Shown here in pieces: positions 57,444-64,000 of a DNA stretch of 64,000 bases. The stretch's first letter is position 1, and each line of letters opens with the position of its first letter. Made by a program: the position numbers and the translations under genes. Origin of the DNA: Oscillospiraceae bacterium (GTDB taxonomy: Bacteria > Bacillota > Clostridia > Oscillospirales > Ruminococcaceae); assembly GCA_025757845.1 (NCBI GenBank), contig CP107211.1, forward strand, positions 930,001 through 994,000, written 5' to 3'. Below the pieces are notes generated by a model. That model was not told where the DNA came from. It was given only the letters and a program-made list of their open reading frames with translations, and made no database searches.

Positions 57444-58835
57444 TCAGCCCTCGGAGGCAAAGAACTCCTTGGTCAGCTTGACCACGGTGCCGGAGAGCAG
57501 TAGCAATGCGATAAGGTTGGGGATGCTCATCAGGCCGTTGAAGGTGTCGGCGATGCTCCACAGCAGGCCCAGGTCCACGGTCGCGCCCAGAATGGACACG
57601 AAGGAGTACACCACAAAGAAGGGCTTTGCCACCTTGTCGCTGTGGCAGAGGAACACCAGGAAGCGGGAGCCGTACAGGCCCCAGCCGATGATGGTGGAAA
57701 AGGCAAAGCAGCAAAGCGCCACGGCGGTAAAGATGGAAGCCCAGCCGCCGTAGGTGGTGGTAAAGCCGGAGATGGTCAGCTCTGCACCGGCTGCGGTGCC
57801 GTAGTTCACGGGGGTGCCGCTGCACAGGATGACCATGGCGGTCAGGGTGCAGATGATGATGGTGTCGGCAAACACCTCAAAGATGCCGAACATGCCCTGC
57901 TTCACCGGCTTTTTGGTGTCGGCGCAGGCATGGGCGATGGAGCCGGTGCCAAGGCCGGCCTCATTGGAAAAGATGCCGCGGGAGACGCCCTTCTGCATGC
58001 TGATGAACAGGCTGCCGATGGTGCCGCCGGTGAAGGCAGCGGGGTTGAAGGCACCGGCCACGATGGACTCCAGCACATAGGGCAGGCGGGGCAGGTTGAG
58101 CCCTACTACGCCCACAGCCAGCACGATGTAGAACAGCGCCATGAAGGGCACCAGCTTTTCGCTCACGCTGCCGATGCGCTTGATGCCGCCCAGCAGCACC
58201 ATGGCCACCAGCATGGCCACGATGATGCCCGCGATGAGGTTCAGCGTGCTCAGGAAACCGCTGCCCACCACACCGTATTCCAGCAGGGCGGTGTCCACGG
58301 CGGCCACGATGGTGTTGACCTGGGTGGCATTGCCGGTGCCGAACACGGTCAGCACGCCGAACAGCGAGTACAGAAATGCTAGGAACTGCCAGCGCTTGCC
58401 CAGACCGTTCTTGATGTAATACATGGGGCCGCCCACCCACTCGCCGGTCTCACTGCGCTCACGGAAATGCACGGCCAGGGTCACCTCGGCAAACTTGGTG
58501 CACATGCCCAGCAGCGCGGAGCACCACATCCAGAACACGGCACCCGGGCCGCCGATGGCAATGGCGCCTGCCACACCGGCGATGTTGCCGGTGCCCACGG
58601 TGCCGGCCAGTGCGGTGCACACCGCCTGGAAGGGGGTCATGGCACCGTCCGAAGCGTCCTTTTTGCGGAACATGCGTCCGATGGTGGTTTTGATGGTGTA
58701 CGGGAATTTGCGGATCTGCAAAAAGCCGGTGCGCACGCTCAGAAGCAAACCCACACCAATGATGCACACCATGGCGGGCACGCCCCAGATAAAGTTATTG
58801 ACCGCCGTATTGACGGCCGTGATCGTCTCGATCAT
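57444..58835 (-). CDS. Alanine/glycine:cation symporter (AGCS family)
   Basis: 463 residues with about ten TM helices. TGFLQIRKFPYTIKTTIGRM, ALAGTVGTGNIAGVAGAIAI and NEAGLGTGSIAHACA are AGCS signatures. It imports alanine or glycine with sodium or protons. I use the ATG at 58835; a GTG at 58847 is also possible. Transcribed alone from a strong promoter, ended by a 16-bp terminator. Confidence 0.92.
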   Translation of the reverse strand: MIETITAVNTAVNNFIWGVPAMVCIIGVGLLLSVRTGFLQIRKFPYTIKTTIGRMFRKKDASDGAMTPFQAVCTALAGTVGTGNIAGVAGAIAIGGPGAVFWMWCSALLGMCTKFAEVTLAVHFRERSETGEWVGGPMYYIKNGLGKRWQFLAFLYSLFGVLTVFGTGNATQVNTIVAAVDTALLEYGVVGSGFLSTLNLIAGIIVAMLVAMVLLGGIKRIGSVSEKLVPFMALFYIVLAVGVVGLNLPRLPYVLESIVAGAFNPAAFTGGTIGSLFISMQKGVSRGIFSNEAGLGTGSIAHACADTKKPVKQGMFGIFEVFADTIIICTLTAMVILCSGTPVNYGTAAGAELTISGFTTTYGGWASIFTAVALCCFAFSTIIGWGLYGSRFLVFLCHSDKVAKPFFVVYSFVSILGATVDLGLLWSIADTFNGLMSIPNLIALLLLSGTVVKLTKEFFASEG

Positions 58836-58869
58836 AATTCGTCCCACATCCTCTGTAAAGTCTTGCGTT

Positions 58870-58930
58870 CTGACACATTTTGTCAGCGCAATATAAAAAC
58901 TATTCTACCGTATTTCTGCGCAGCTGTCAA
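58870..58930 (-). promoter_or_regulatory. Promoter and palindrome before the AGCS gene
   Basis: TTGACA-17-TAGAAT on the minus strand (58902-58930). Downstream in the leader lies the palindrome CTGACA/TGTCAG (58870-58886), a possible repressor site. Confidence 0.7.
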
Positions 58931-58977
58931 ATGAAATCCCTGCATTTATGCGCCCCGCAGGGCGACGGGAATGCAAC

Positions 58978-59013
58978 AAAAAAGCAGGCCGCCGGGGTCG
59001 GGCAGCCTGCTGC
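58978..59013 (-). terminator. Terminator after the MATE gene
   Basis: AGCAGGCTGCC and GGCGGCCTGCT with a TTTTTT tail on the minus strand. Confidence 0.85.
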
Positions 59014-59031
59014 AAAAGGGGCCGGAAAGGT

Positions 59032-60363
59032 TCAGTGCCGGGCCGCCGCGCGGTGGTACACCGGGTAGGCCACCAGTGCGGTGAGCACCTCGGTGATCCA
59101 GAAGGCGTGCCACACACCGTCCGGGCCAAGGCGGCCGCACAGCACTGCGGCCAGCGGCAGGATGAACACCACATAGCGGCACAGCGAGATCACCAGCGAC
59201 GGCACGCCCTTGCCAAGGCCCTCCAGTGCGCCGGACGAGGTGGTGGACACTGCCGACACCACAAAGCCGATGCAGATGATGCGCAGGGCTTTGGCACCGG
59301 CGGCGATGGTATCGGGGTTGGAGGTGAACAGCCCGATGAGCTGCCCGGAGGCCAGCAGGCAGATGACCGTGCCCAACGCCATGATGGCGATGCTCATGAG
59401 CAGGGTGAGCTCGTACAGCTTCTTCACGCGGGCGTGCTCCCTGGCACCGTAGTTGTAGCCGATGAGCGGGCGCATGCCCTGCACGATGCCGTTGGCGGGC
59501 AGGTACAAAAAGGTCTGCAGCTTGTAGTAAATGCCCAGAATGACCACATAGCTCTGGGAGAATCCGGCAAGCAGGCTGTTGAGGAAGGTGACCAGCAGGG
59601 AGGGCAGAGCCAGGTTCAGGATGGCCGGCACGCCGATGGCGTACAGCTTGCCGTCCAGTGCGACGTCCGGGTGCAGGCCGCTGCGGCTCAGCCGCACCGG
59701 CAGTTCGGTGCGCAGGTAGACGAACAGGTACACGCACAGGCTCAGCAGCTGGCCGATGCCGGTGGCCAGCGCTGCACCGGCAATGCCCATGGCGGGCACC
59801 GGGCCCAGGCCGAAGATCAGGACGGGGTCCAGCAGGATGTTGCACGCGCAGCCGAACACCAGCGCCACCATGGTCACCTTCATGCGGCCCACAGCCTGGA
59901 ACATCTTTTCAAAGGCCAGCGCGGCCATATTGATGGTGGCAAACAGGAACACGATGGTGGAGTAGGTGATGCCGGAGGCCACAAGGCTCTCATCGGTGGT
60001 GAACCGGCGCAAAAAGCCCGGCATGATGGCAATGCTCACCACCGTGATGACCACGCCGTGCAGCAGGCTGAGCACCATGCCGTGGGTGGCGGCGATCTCG
60101 GCCTTTTTGCGGTCGCCCGCACCCAGGTACAGGGCGATCATGGCGTTGATGCCGATACCAAAGCCGATGGCGATGGCGTTGGCAAAGTTCTGGATGGGGT
60201 ATACCAGCGAGAGGGCGGTCATGGCGTCCTCGCTGATCTGCGCCACAAACAGGCTGTCCACGATGTTGTACAGGGAGTTGACCAGCATGGAGATCACGTT
60301 GGGCAGCGCCATGGACAACAGCAGCGGCAGCACGGGGCGTTCTTTCATAAAGGTATCGTTCAT
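59032..60363 (-). CDS. MATE family efflux transporter
   Basis: 443 residues, 12 TM helices. Start at the ATG at 60363 after AGGAG; an upstream in-frame ATG at 60438 lies inside a leader hairpin and has no ribosome site. RPVLPLLLSMALPNVISMLV and VNSLYNIVDSLFVAQ are typical. It exports cationic drugs or metabolites by Na+ or H+ antiport. Substrate unknown; see the leader for regulation. Confidence 0.92.
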   Translation of the reverse strand: MNDTFMKERPVLPLLLSMALPNVISMLVNSLYNIVDSLFVAQISEDAMTALSLVYPIQNFANAIAIGFGIGINAMIALYLGAGDRKKAEIAATHGMVLSLLHGVVITVVSIAIMPGFLRRFTTDESLVASGITYSTIVFLFATINMAALAFEKMFQAVGRMKVTMVALVFGCACNILLDPVLIFGLGPVPAMGIAGAALATGIGQLLSLCVYLFVYLRTELPVRLSRSGLHPDVALDGKLYAIGVPAILNLALPSLLVTFLNSLLAGFSQSYVVILGIYYKLQTFLYLPANGIVQGMRPLIGYNYGAREHARVKKLYELTLLMSIAIMALGTVICLLASGQLIGLFTSNPDTIAAGAKALRIICIGFVVSAVSTTSSGALEGLGKGVPSLVISLCRYVVFILPLAAVLCGRLGPDGVWHAFWITEVLTALVAYPVYHRAAARH

Positions 60364-60404
60364 TGATTTCTCGCTCCTGACAGATCGAAAATGGAAAAAG
60401 ACCG

Positions 60405-60458
60405 CAAAAAAGCCACACAATGGCTTTTTTGAAGTCATTGTGTGGCGAAAAGTAGCAT
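60405..60458 (-). promoter_or_regulatory. Attenuator with seven-codon leader ORF before the MATE gene
   Basis: A leader ORF MLLFATQ (60458-60435) ends inside the 5' arm of a terminator. The terminator arms are GCCACACAATG (60446-60436) and CATTGTGTGGC (60422-60412), followed by six T. An alternative hairpin AAAAAAGCCA/TGGCTTTTTT overlaps it. A ribosome on the leader would block the terminator. The leader's ribosome site is weak. Confidence 0.65.
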
Positions 60459-60494
60459 AGTGCTGTAAAAATCCACACGGTTTTTATTAACTGA

Positions 60495-60523
60495 AGGATA
60501 CCACATCCCCGGGGCATTGTCAA
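60495..60523 (-). promoter_or_regulatory. Promoter of the MATE gene
   Basis: TTGACA and TATCCT with 17 bp between, on the minus strand, about 130 bp before the MATE start. Confidence 0.85.
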
Positions 60524-60558
60524 GGAGACTTGGTACAAAAAGTATGACTTTTATAGGC

Positions 60559-60587
60559 TTGACCATTTTTTGTGCAGGGGTTACAAT
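60559..60587 (+). promoter_or_regulatory. Promoter of the YfcE-like gene
   Basis: TTGACC and TACAAT with 17 bp between, 34 bp before the ATG. Confidence 0.75.
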
Positions 60588-60621
60588 AAAATTGTAGCTT
60601 TTATAAAAAGGAGAAACCCGC

Positions 60622-61170
60622 ATGAAATGGATGATCGCGTCCGACCTGCACGGGTCGTATTTCTATGCCAGCCAGATGCAGCAGGCGTTTGAACGGGAAC
60701 AGGCCGACCGGCTGCTGCTGTTGGGGGACCTGCTCTACCACGGCCCCCGCAACGACCTGCCGGAGGGCTATGCGCCCAAGCAGGTCATGCCTTTGCTCAA
60801 CGGCATGAAGGACCGCCTGCTCTGCGTGCGCGGCAACTGTGACGCCGAGGTGGACCAGATGGTGCTGGAATTCCCGGTGCTGGCAGACTATGCTGTGCTG
60901 CCGGTGGGCAGACGGCTGGTGTACGCCACCCACGGCCATGTCTACAACACCAAGACCCCGCCGCCGCTGGCCCCCGGCGACATTCTGCTGCACGGGCACA
61001 CCCACATCCCGGCGTGGGAGCCCTTCGGGCAGGGCAGCTTCTACCTGAACCCCGGCTCGGTGAGCCTGCCGAAGGAGGGCAGCGCCCACAGCTATATGAC
61101 GTTGGAAAACGGCTGCTTCCGGTGGAAAACCATGGACGGCCGGACCTACCACGAACTGCAGCTGGACTGA
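60622..61170 (+). CDS. yfcE: YfcE-like metallophosphodiesterase
   Basis: 182 residues. Calcineurin-like motifs SDLHGS, LLGDLLYHGP, RGNCD, THGH and GHTHIP are all present, with the NPGSVSLPKEG ending typical of YfcE/YsnB. It hydrolyses phosphodiesters in vitro; the natural substrate is not known. AAAAGGAG precedes the start. Confidence 0.93.
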   Translation: MKWMIASDLHGSYFYASQMQQAFEREQADRLLLLGDLLYHGPRNDLPEGYAPKQVMPLLNGMKDRLLCVRGNCDAEVDQMVLEFPVLADYAVLPVGRRLVYATHGHVYNTKTPPPLAPGDILLHGHTHIPAWEPFGQGSFYLNPGSVSLPKEGSAHSYMTLENGCFRWKTMDGRTYHELQLD

Positions 61171-61445
61171 AGCAAAAACGAGACAGATACGCCCGCCTGC
61201 GCGGGTCGTCCACAGCTGCATCCGCCGGACCGATACCCTCATCCGCTGCGGCGAGAGCGGCCTGCATGTGCAGAACATTCGCCTGTTCACCGAAATACTG
61301 CTGGAATGTCTGGCGGATATTCGGGCAGACCTGCAGGAAGGTCTGCACAAGAACCGGCACTGACACCGGCGTAAAACAAACAAAAATAAACCGGCCCCTC
61401 TCCCCGGCAGCGCTGTGCTGCCAAAGGAGAAGGGCCGGTGTTTTT
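61171..61445 (+). other. Intergenic region with terminator and a coding-like remnant
   Basis: A plus-strand frame reads CIRRTDTLIRCGESGLHVQN then IRLFTEILLECLADIRADLQ with a stop near 61363 but has no start, so it may be a gene fragment. A strong hairpin (GGCCC-TCTCC with GGAGA-AGGGCC, 61392-61437) followed by TGTTTTTG serves as terminator. Confidence 0.5.
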
Positions 61446-61461
61446 GTAGGTGGAAAAAGGC

Positions 61462-63000
61462 TCACAGCTCCACTTTTTCCTGCGCGCGGTACTGCAGGGC
61501 TTCCAGCAGGGAGTCCTCGTCCAGCAGGCTCTTGCCGGCCAGGTCGGCCACCGTGCGGGCTACCCGCAAAATGCGGTCGTGGGCGCGGGCCGAAAGCCCC
61601 AGTGCATCGTAGGAGGCGCGGAGCAGGCGCTCGGCACCGGGGGTCATGCGGCAGATGCGCCGCACCTGCCCGGCGTTGAGCTGGGCGTTGCAGTGCACCC
61701 CCTCGTAGCCGGGGGCCGCATAGCGTTTTGCCTGGATGGCCCGCGCCGCCAGCACCTGTTTGCGCAGGTCGGCACTGCTCTCGGCGGGGGCGGCGGTGTG
61801 CAGCTCGTCAAAGGCGATGGGGTCCATCTCCACGCACAGGTCGATGCGGTCCAGCAGCGGGCCGGACACCCGGCTGCGGTACTGCCGCACCGCGCTGGGC
61901 GAGCAGGTGCACTGCCGGGTGGGGTGGCCGTAGTAGCCGCATTTGCAGGGGTTCATGGCGGCCACCAGCTGGAAATGGCTGGGGTAGGTGGCGCTGCCCG
62001 CGGCGCGGCTCACGGTGATCTGGCCGTCCTCCAGCGGCTGGCGCAGCACCTCCAGGCTCTCGCGGGAGAACTCCGGCAGCTCGTCCAGGAACAGCACGCC
62101 GCAGTTGGCCAGACTGCACTCGCCGGGGCGGAACTGTGCGCCGCCGCCCGCCAGCGAGACGGCACTGGCCGAGTGGTGCGGGCTGCGGAAGGGCCGCGCC
62201 GTGATCAGGCCCCGGCCCTGGGGCAGCTGCCCGGCGATGGAATAGATCTTGGTGGTCTCCACGGCTTCCTCCCGGGTGAGAGGCGGCAGGATGCCCGGCA
62301 GGCGCTTGGCCAGCATGGATTTGCCGGTACCCGGGGCACCCATCAGCAGCACGTTGTGGCCCCCGGCCGCAGCGATGACCATGGCCCGGCGGGCCAGTGC
62401 CTGCCCCATCACGTCGGCAAAATCCGGCACCTGTGCCCAGGCCTCGGCGGGGTCAAAGGGAACGGCTGCCGCAGCGGTCAGCGGTCGGATGCCGCGCAGG
62501 GCGTCCACCACCTCCCGGGCGGTGTGGGCCGGGTAGACGGCCATGCTGTCGGCACAGGCCTCGGCAGCCTCGGCGGCGTTTTCGGCGGGCACATACAGGG
62601 CGCGGATGCCGTTTTCGGCGGCGGCCAGCGCCATGGGCAGCACGCCGGATACCGGGCGCAGGGTGCCGTCCAGCGCCAGCTCCCCCAGAAAGGCGGCGTC
62701 CTCCGGCACATCCTCCAGCTGGCCGCTGGCCGTGAGCACGGCCAGCAGCAAGGGCAGATCGTACACCGGGCCGGTCTTGCGCACATCGGCGGGGGCCAGG
62801 TTGACCGTGATGCGCCGGTCCGGGAACTTGAAGCCCAGGTTCTTGATGGCGGCACGCACGCGGTCCGCACTTTCCCGCACGGCGGAATCCGGCAGGCCTA
62901 CGATGGAAAAGGCGGGCAGCCCGCCCGAAACATCGGCCTCCACGGCCACGGCAAAGCCGCGCAGGCCGTTCAGGCCAAAGCTCTTTGTTACCGAATACAT
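61462..63000 (-). CDS. comM: ComM/YifB-family Mg-chelatase-like AAA+ ATPase
   Basis: 512 residues from the ATG at 63000 (GAGGTG upstream). N-terminal ChlI-like domain (MYSVTKSFGLNGLRG, LPAFSIVGLPDSAVRESADR), Walker A GAPGTGKSML, Walker B GVLFLDELPEFSRE, a C-terminal lid with QCTCSPSAVRQYRSRVSGPL and DRIDLCVEM. ComM helps branch migration during natural transformation. It is not beside other competence genes here. Confidence 0.92.
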   Translation of the reverse strand: MYSVTKSFGLNGLRGFAVAVEADVSGGLPAFSIVGLPDSAVRESADRVRAAIKNLGFKFPDRRITVNLAPADVRKTGPVYDLPLLLAVLTASGQLEDVPEDAAFLGELALDGTLRPVSGVLPMALAAAENGIRALYVPAENAAEAAEACADSMAVYPAHTAREVVDALRGIRPLTAAAAVPFDPAEAWAQVPDFADVMGQALARRAMVIAAAGGHNVLLMGAPGTGKSMLAKRLPGILPPLTREEAVETTKIYSIAGQLPQGRGLITARPFRSPHHSASAVSLAGGGAQFRPGECSLANCGVLFLDELPEFSRESLEVLRQPLEDGQITVSRAAGSATYPSHFQLVAAMNPCKCGYYGHPTRQCTCSPSAVRQYRSRVSGPLLDRIDLCVEMDPIAFDELHTAAPAESSADLRKQVLAARAIQAKRYAAPGYEGVHCNAQLNAGQVRRICRMTPGAERLLRASYDALGLSARAHDRILRVARTVADLAGKSLLDEDSLLEALQYRAQEKVEL

Positions 63001-63157
63001 GGGTGCACCTCGCTTGCTTTTTCTGCGCGAAAACGGTCGAAAATTGGGTGGAAAAATTTGGGAGGAACCGTCAGCCTTCGACAGCATCTCCCGGTCGATT
63101 TCATTATAGTAAAGGGCAGGAAAGATGTCAATGCAGCGGAAAGGAGAGCGACAAACG

Positions 63158-63502
63158 ATGACAGGCAAGGAATACTGCCGGTACATCCGTACTTATTCAG
63201 AGCTGGAGGGGCTGCAGCGGGCCCACACGGTGGTGTACTGCGCCCAGACCGTGCCCGGGGGCGTGCTGGCCCAGCTGCGGTGGGAGCAGGCAGGCCGGGT
63301 GCACTGCAGCGCAGTGCTGGCCCCGCAGGGCAGTTTTGCCCGGATGATGCAGCTTTTGCGCTATCTGTGCGAGAACAGCATCGGCCCGGAACAGTGGCTG
63401 GAGGTGCTGGAGGACGTGCACCAGCCCTACCGGCTGCTGCCGGAAGCACAGCAGCCCGCCGACATCCACCCGGAAAGCGGCTGTTTTTGTGGCATTTGCT
63501 GA
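63158..63502 (+). CDS. Hypothetical protein with Cys-rich C-terminus (114 aa)
   Basis: Start at the ATG at 63158 after AAAGGAG; an in-frame ATG at 63125 is possible. Starts MTGKEYCRYIRTYSELEGLQ. A central LLRYLCENSIGPEQWLEVLE helix pair and an end reading CFCGIC. Family not recognised with confidence. Divergent from comM. Confidence 0.7.
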   Translation: MTGKEYCRYIRTYSELEGLQRAHTVVYCAQTVPGGVLAQLRWEQAGRVHCSAVLAPQGSFARMMQLLRYLCENSIGPEQWLEVLEDVHQPYRLLPEAQQPADIHPESGCFCGIC

Positions 63503-63536
63503 TTTTGTACCGGTAAGATTGTGGCAGAATATGCAA

Positions 63537-63565
63537 TTGACATGATGGACACAAGTGTTTATAGT
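63537..63565 (+). promoter_or_regulatory. Promoter of the phosphoglucomutase gene
   Basis: TTGACA and TATAGT with 17 bp between; a second TATAAT starts five bases later. Confidence 0.7.
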
Positions 63566-63629
63566 ATAATTAGGTTTGAATAAACTGTCTCCTTTTTTGG
63601 GAAAAAATAACAAAGGTAAGGTGTGCAAC

Positions 63630-64000
63630 ATGTATCTGGATGAATATAAGCGCTGGCTGGCAGCGGAGCTGGACGATGCGGATCTGAAGCCCGAACTGGC
63701 AAAGATCGAGGGCAACGACGACGAGATCAAGGATCGCTTTGCAGTGGCCCTGAAGTTTGGCACCGCAGGCCTGCGCGGCGTCCTGGGCGCGGGTACCAAC
63801 CGCATGAACATCTACGTTGTGCGTCAGGCTACCCAGGGCCTGGCCAACTGGGTCAAGGCCCAGGGCGGCAGCCAGACCGTCGCCATCAGCTACGACAGCC
63901 GCCTCAAGAGCGACGTTTTTGCCAAGACGGCTGCCGGTGTTCTGGCAGCCAATGGCATCAAGGTGCGCATCTATGATGCCCTGATGCCGGTGCCGGCCCT
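63630..64000 (+). CDS. Phosphoglucomutase/phosphomannomutase, 3'-truncated by the window
   Basis: First 123 residues only. Start at the ATG at 63630. FAVALKFGTAGLRGVLGAGT and ISYDSRLKS are the N-terminal signatures of alpha-D-phosphohexomutases of the PGM2-like type. The serine loop TASHNP would lie beyond the window end. Interconverts hexose 1- and 6-phosphates. Confidence 0.9.
   Translation, partial: MYLDEYKRWLAAELDDADLKPELAKIEGNDDEIKDRFAVALKFGTAGLRGVLGAGTNRMNIYVVRQATQGLANWVKAQGGSQTVAISYDSRLKSDVFAKTAAGVLAANGIKVRIYDALMPVPA

Noticed and set aside
60364..60438. Upstream start that would extend the MATE protein by 25 residues
   Set aside because: The ATG lies in a terminator stem without ribosome site, whereas the internal ATG at 60363 has AGGAG and matches the family start.
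61450..63516. 688-codon plus-strand open frame across comM
   Set aside because: Antisense of comM; composition dominated by Gly, His and Gln as expected for a shadow frame.

Overview
The window looks like a chromosome segment of a GC-rich Firmicute of the Faecalibacterium/Ruminococcaceae type. The evidence is an ftsE-ftsX-envC-ctpA cluster, AGGAGG-type ribosome sites, clean TTGACA/TATAAT-like promoters and GC-rich codon use. Species assignment is inference. The host core lies at both ends: 1-10344 (PucR-type regulator, FtsEX with an EnvC-like M23 protein, a 35-residue membrane peptide, an S41 protease, RsmA, a large hybrid histidine kinase, tRNA-Thr, tRNA-Tyr) and 56.5-64 kb (DUF2500 and DUF6054 proteins, alanine/glycine symporter, MATE exporter with an attenuator-like leader, YfcE-like phosphodiesterase, ComM/YifB ATPase, phosphoglucomutase).

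Between them is about 46 kb of stacked mobile DNA. (1) A complete-looking siphovirus prophage, 10321-43301, sits in the 3' end of tRNA-Tyr. It is bounded by a 25-bp repeat of the tRNA end and carries integrase arm-type repeats just inside both ends. From attL to attR its genes are: a Spo0A-C-like protein, two holins, an M15 endolysin, tail genes, capsid genes, a tRNA-Trp inside the head operon, portal, terminase, RusA, a primase-helicase, a DEAD helicase, Sak4-like and SbcC-like ATPases, a divergent repressor switch, ImmA, a membrane protein and a tyrosine integrase. (2) A mobilizable element lies at about 43.3-51.8 kb, with a MobV relaxase and candidate oriT, an XRE regulator overlapping a sigma factor, four unknown AT-rich cargo genes, a RelBE-type pair and a large serine recombinase. 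(3) A relic of a second, related prophage covers 51781-52930. It starts with another copy of the tRNA-Tyr end plus its terminator and keeps only a truncated scaffold gene, a tRNA-Trp and a minor head fragment. (4) A 3.3-kb block lies between an intact tRNA-Ala and a partial copy of it (53053-56519). It holds a collapsed lactose locus, a flavodoxin-like gene and a lipoprotein gene.

Most prophage genes run on the minus strand as two long units, replication/early and head-tail/lysis. A terminator and structured DNA at 28.5-28.8 kb separate them. The integrase, ImmA and repressor run rightward from a shared operator region at 40.0-40.2 kb.

The most interesting signals are: a perfect 31-bp palindrome inside an early phage gene; three repeats spaced exactly 11 bp next to the terminase gene; a nuclease-like domain fused to the minor head protein; a phage Spo0A-C-like protein with its own operator-like palindrome; paired operator-like palindromes ahead of rusA; an unusual T-loop in the phage tRNA-Trp; the unknown AT-rich cargo; and a seven-codon leader ORF overlapping a terminator ahead of the MATE gene.
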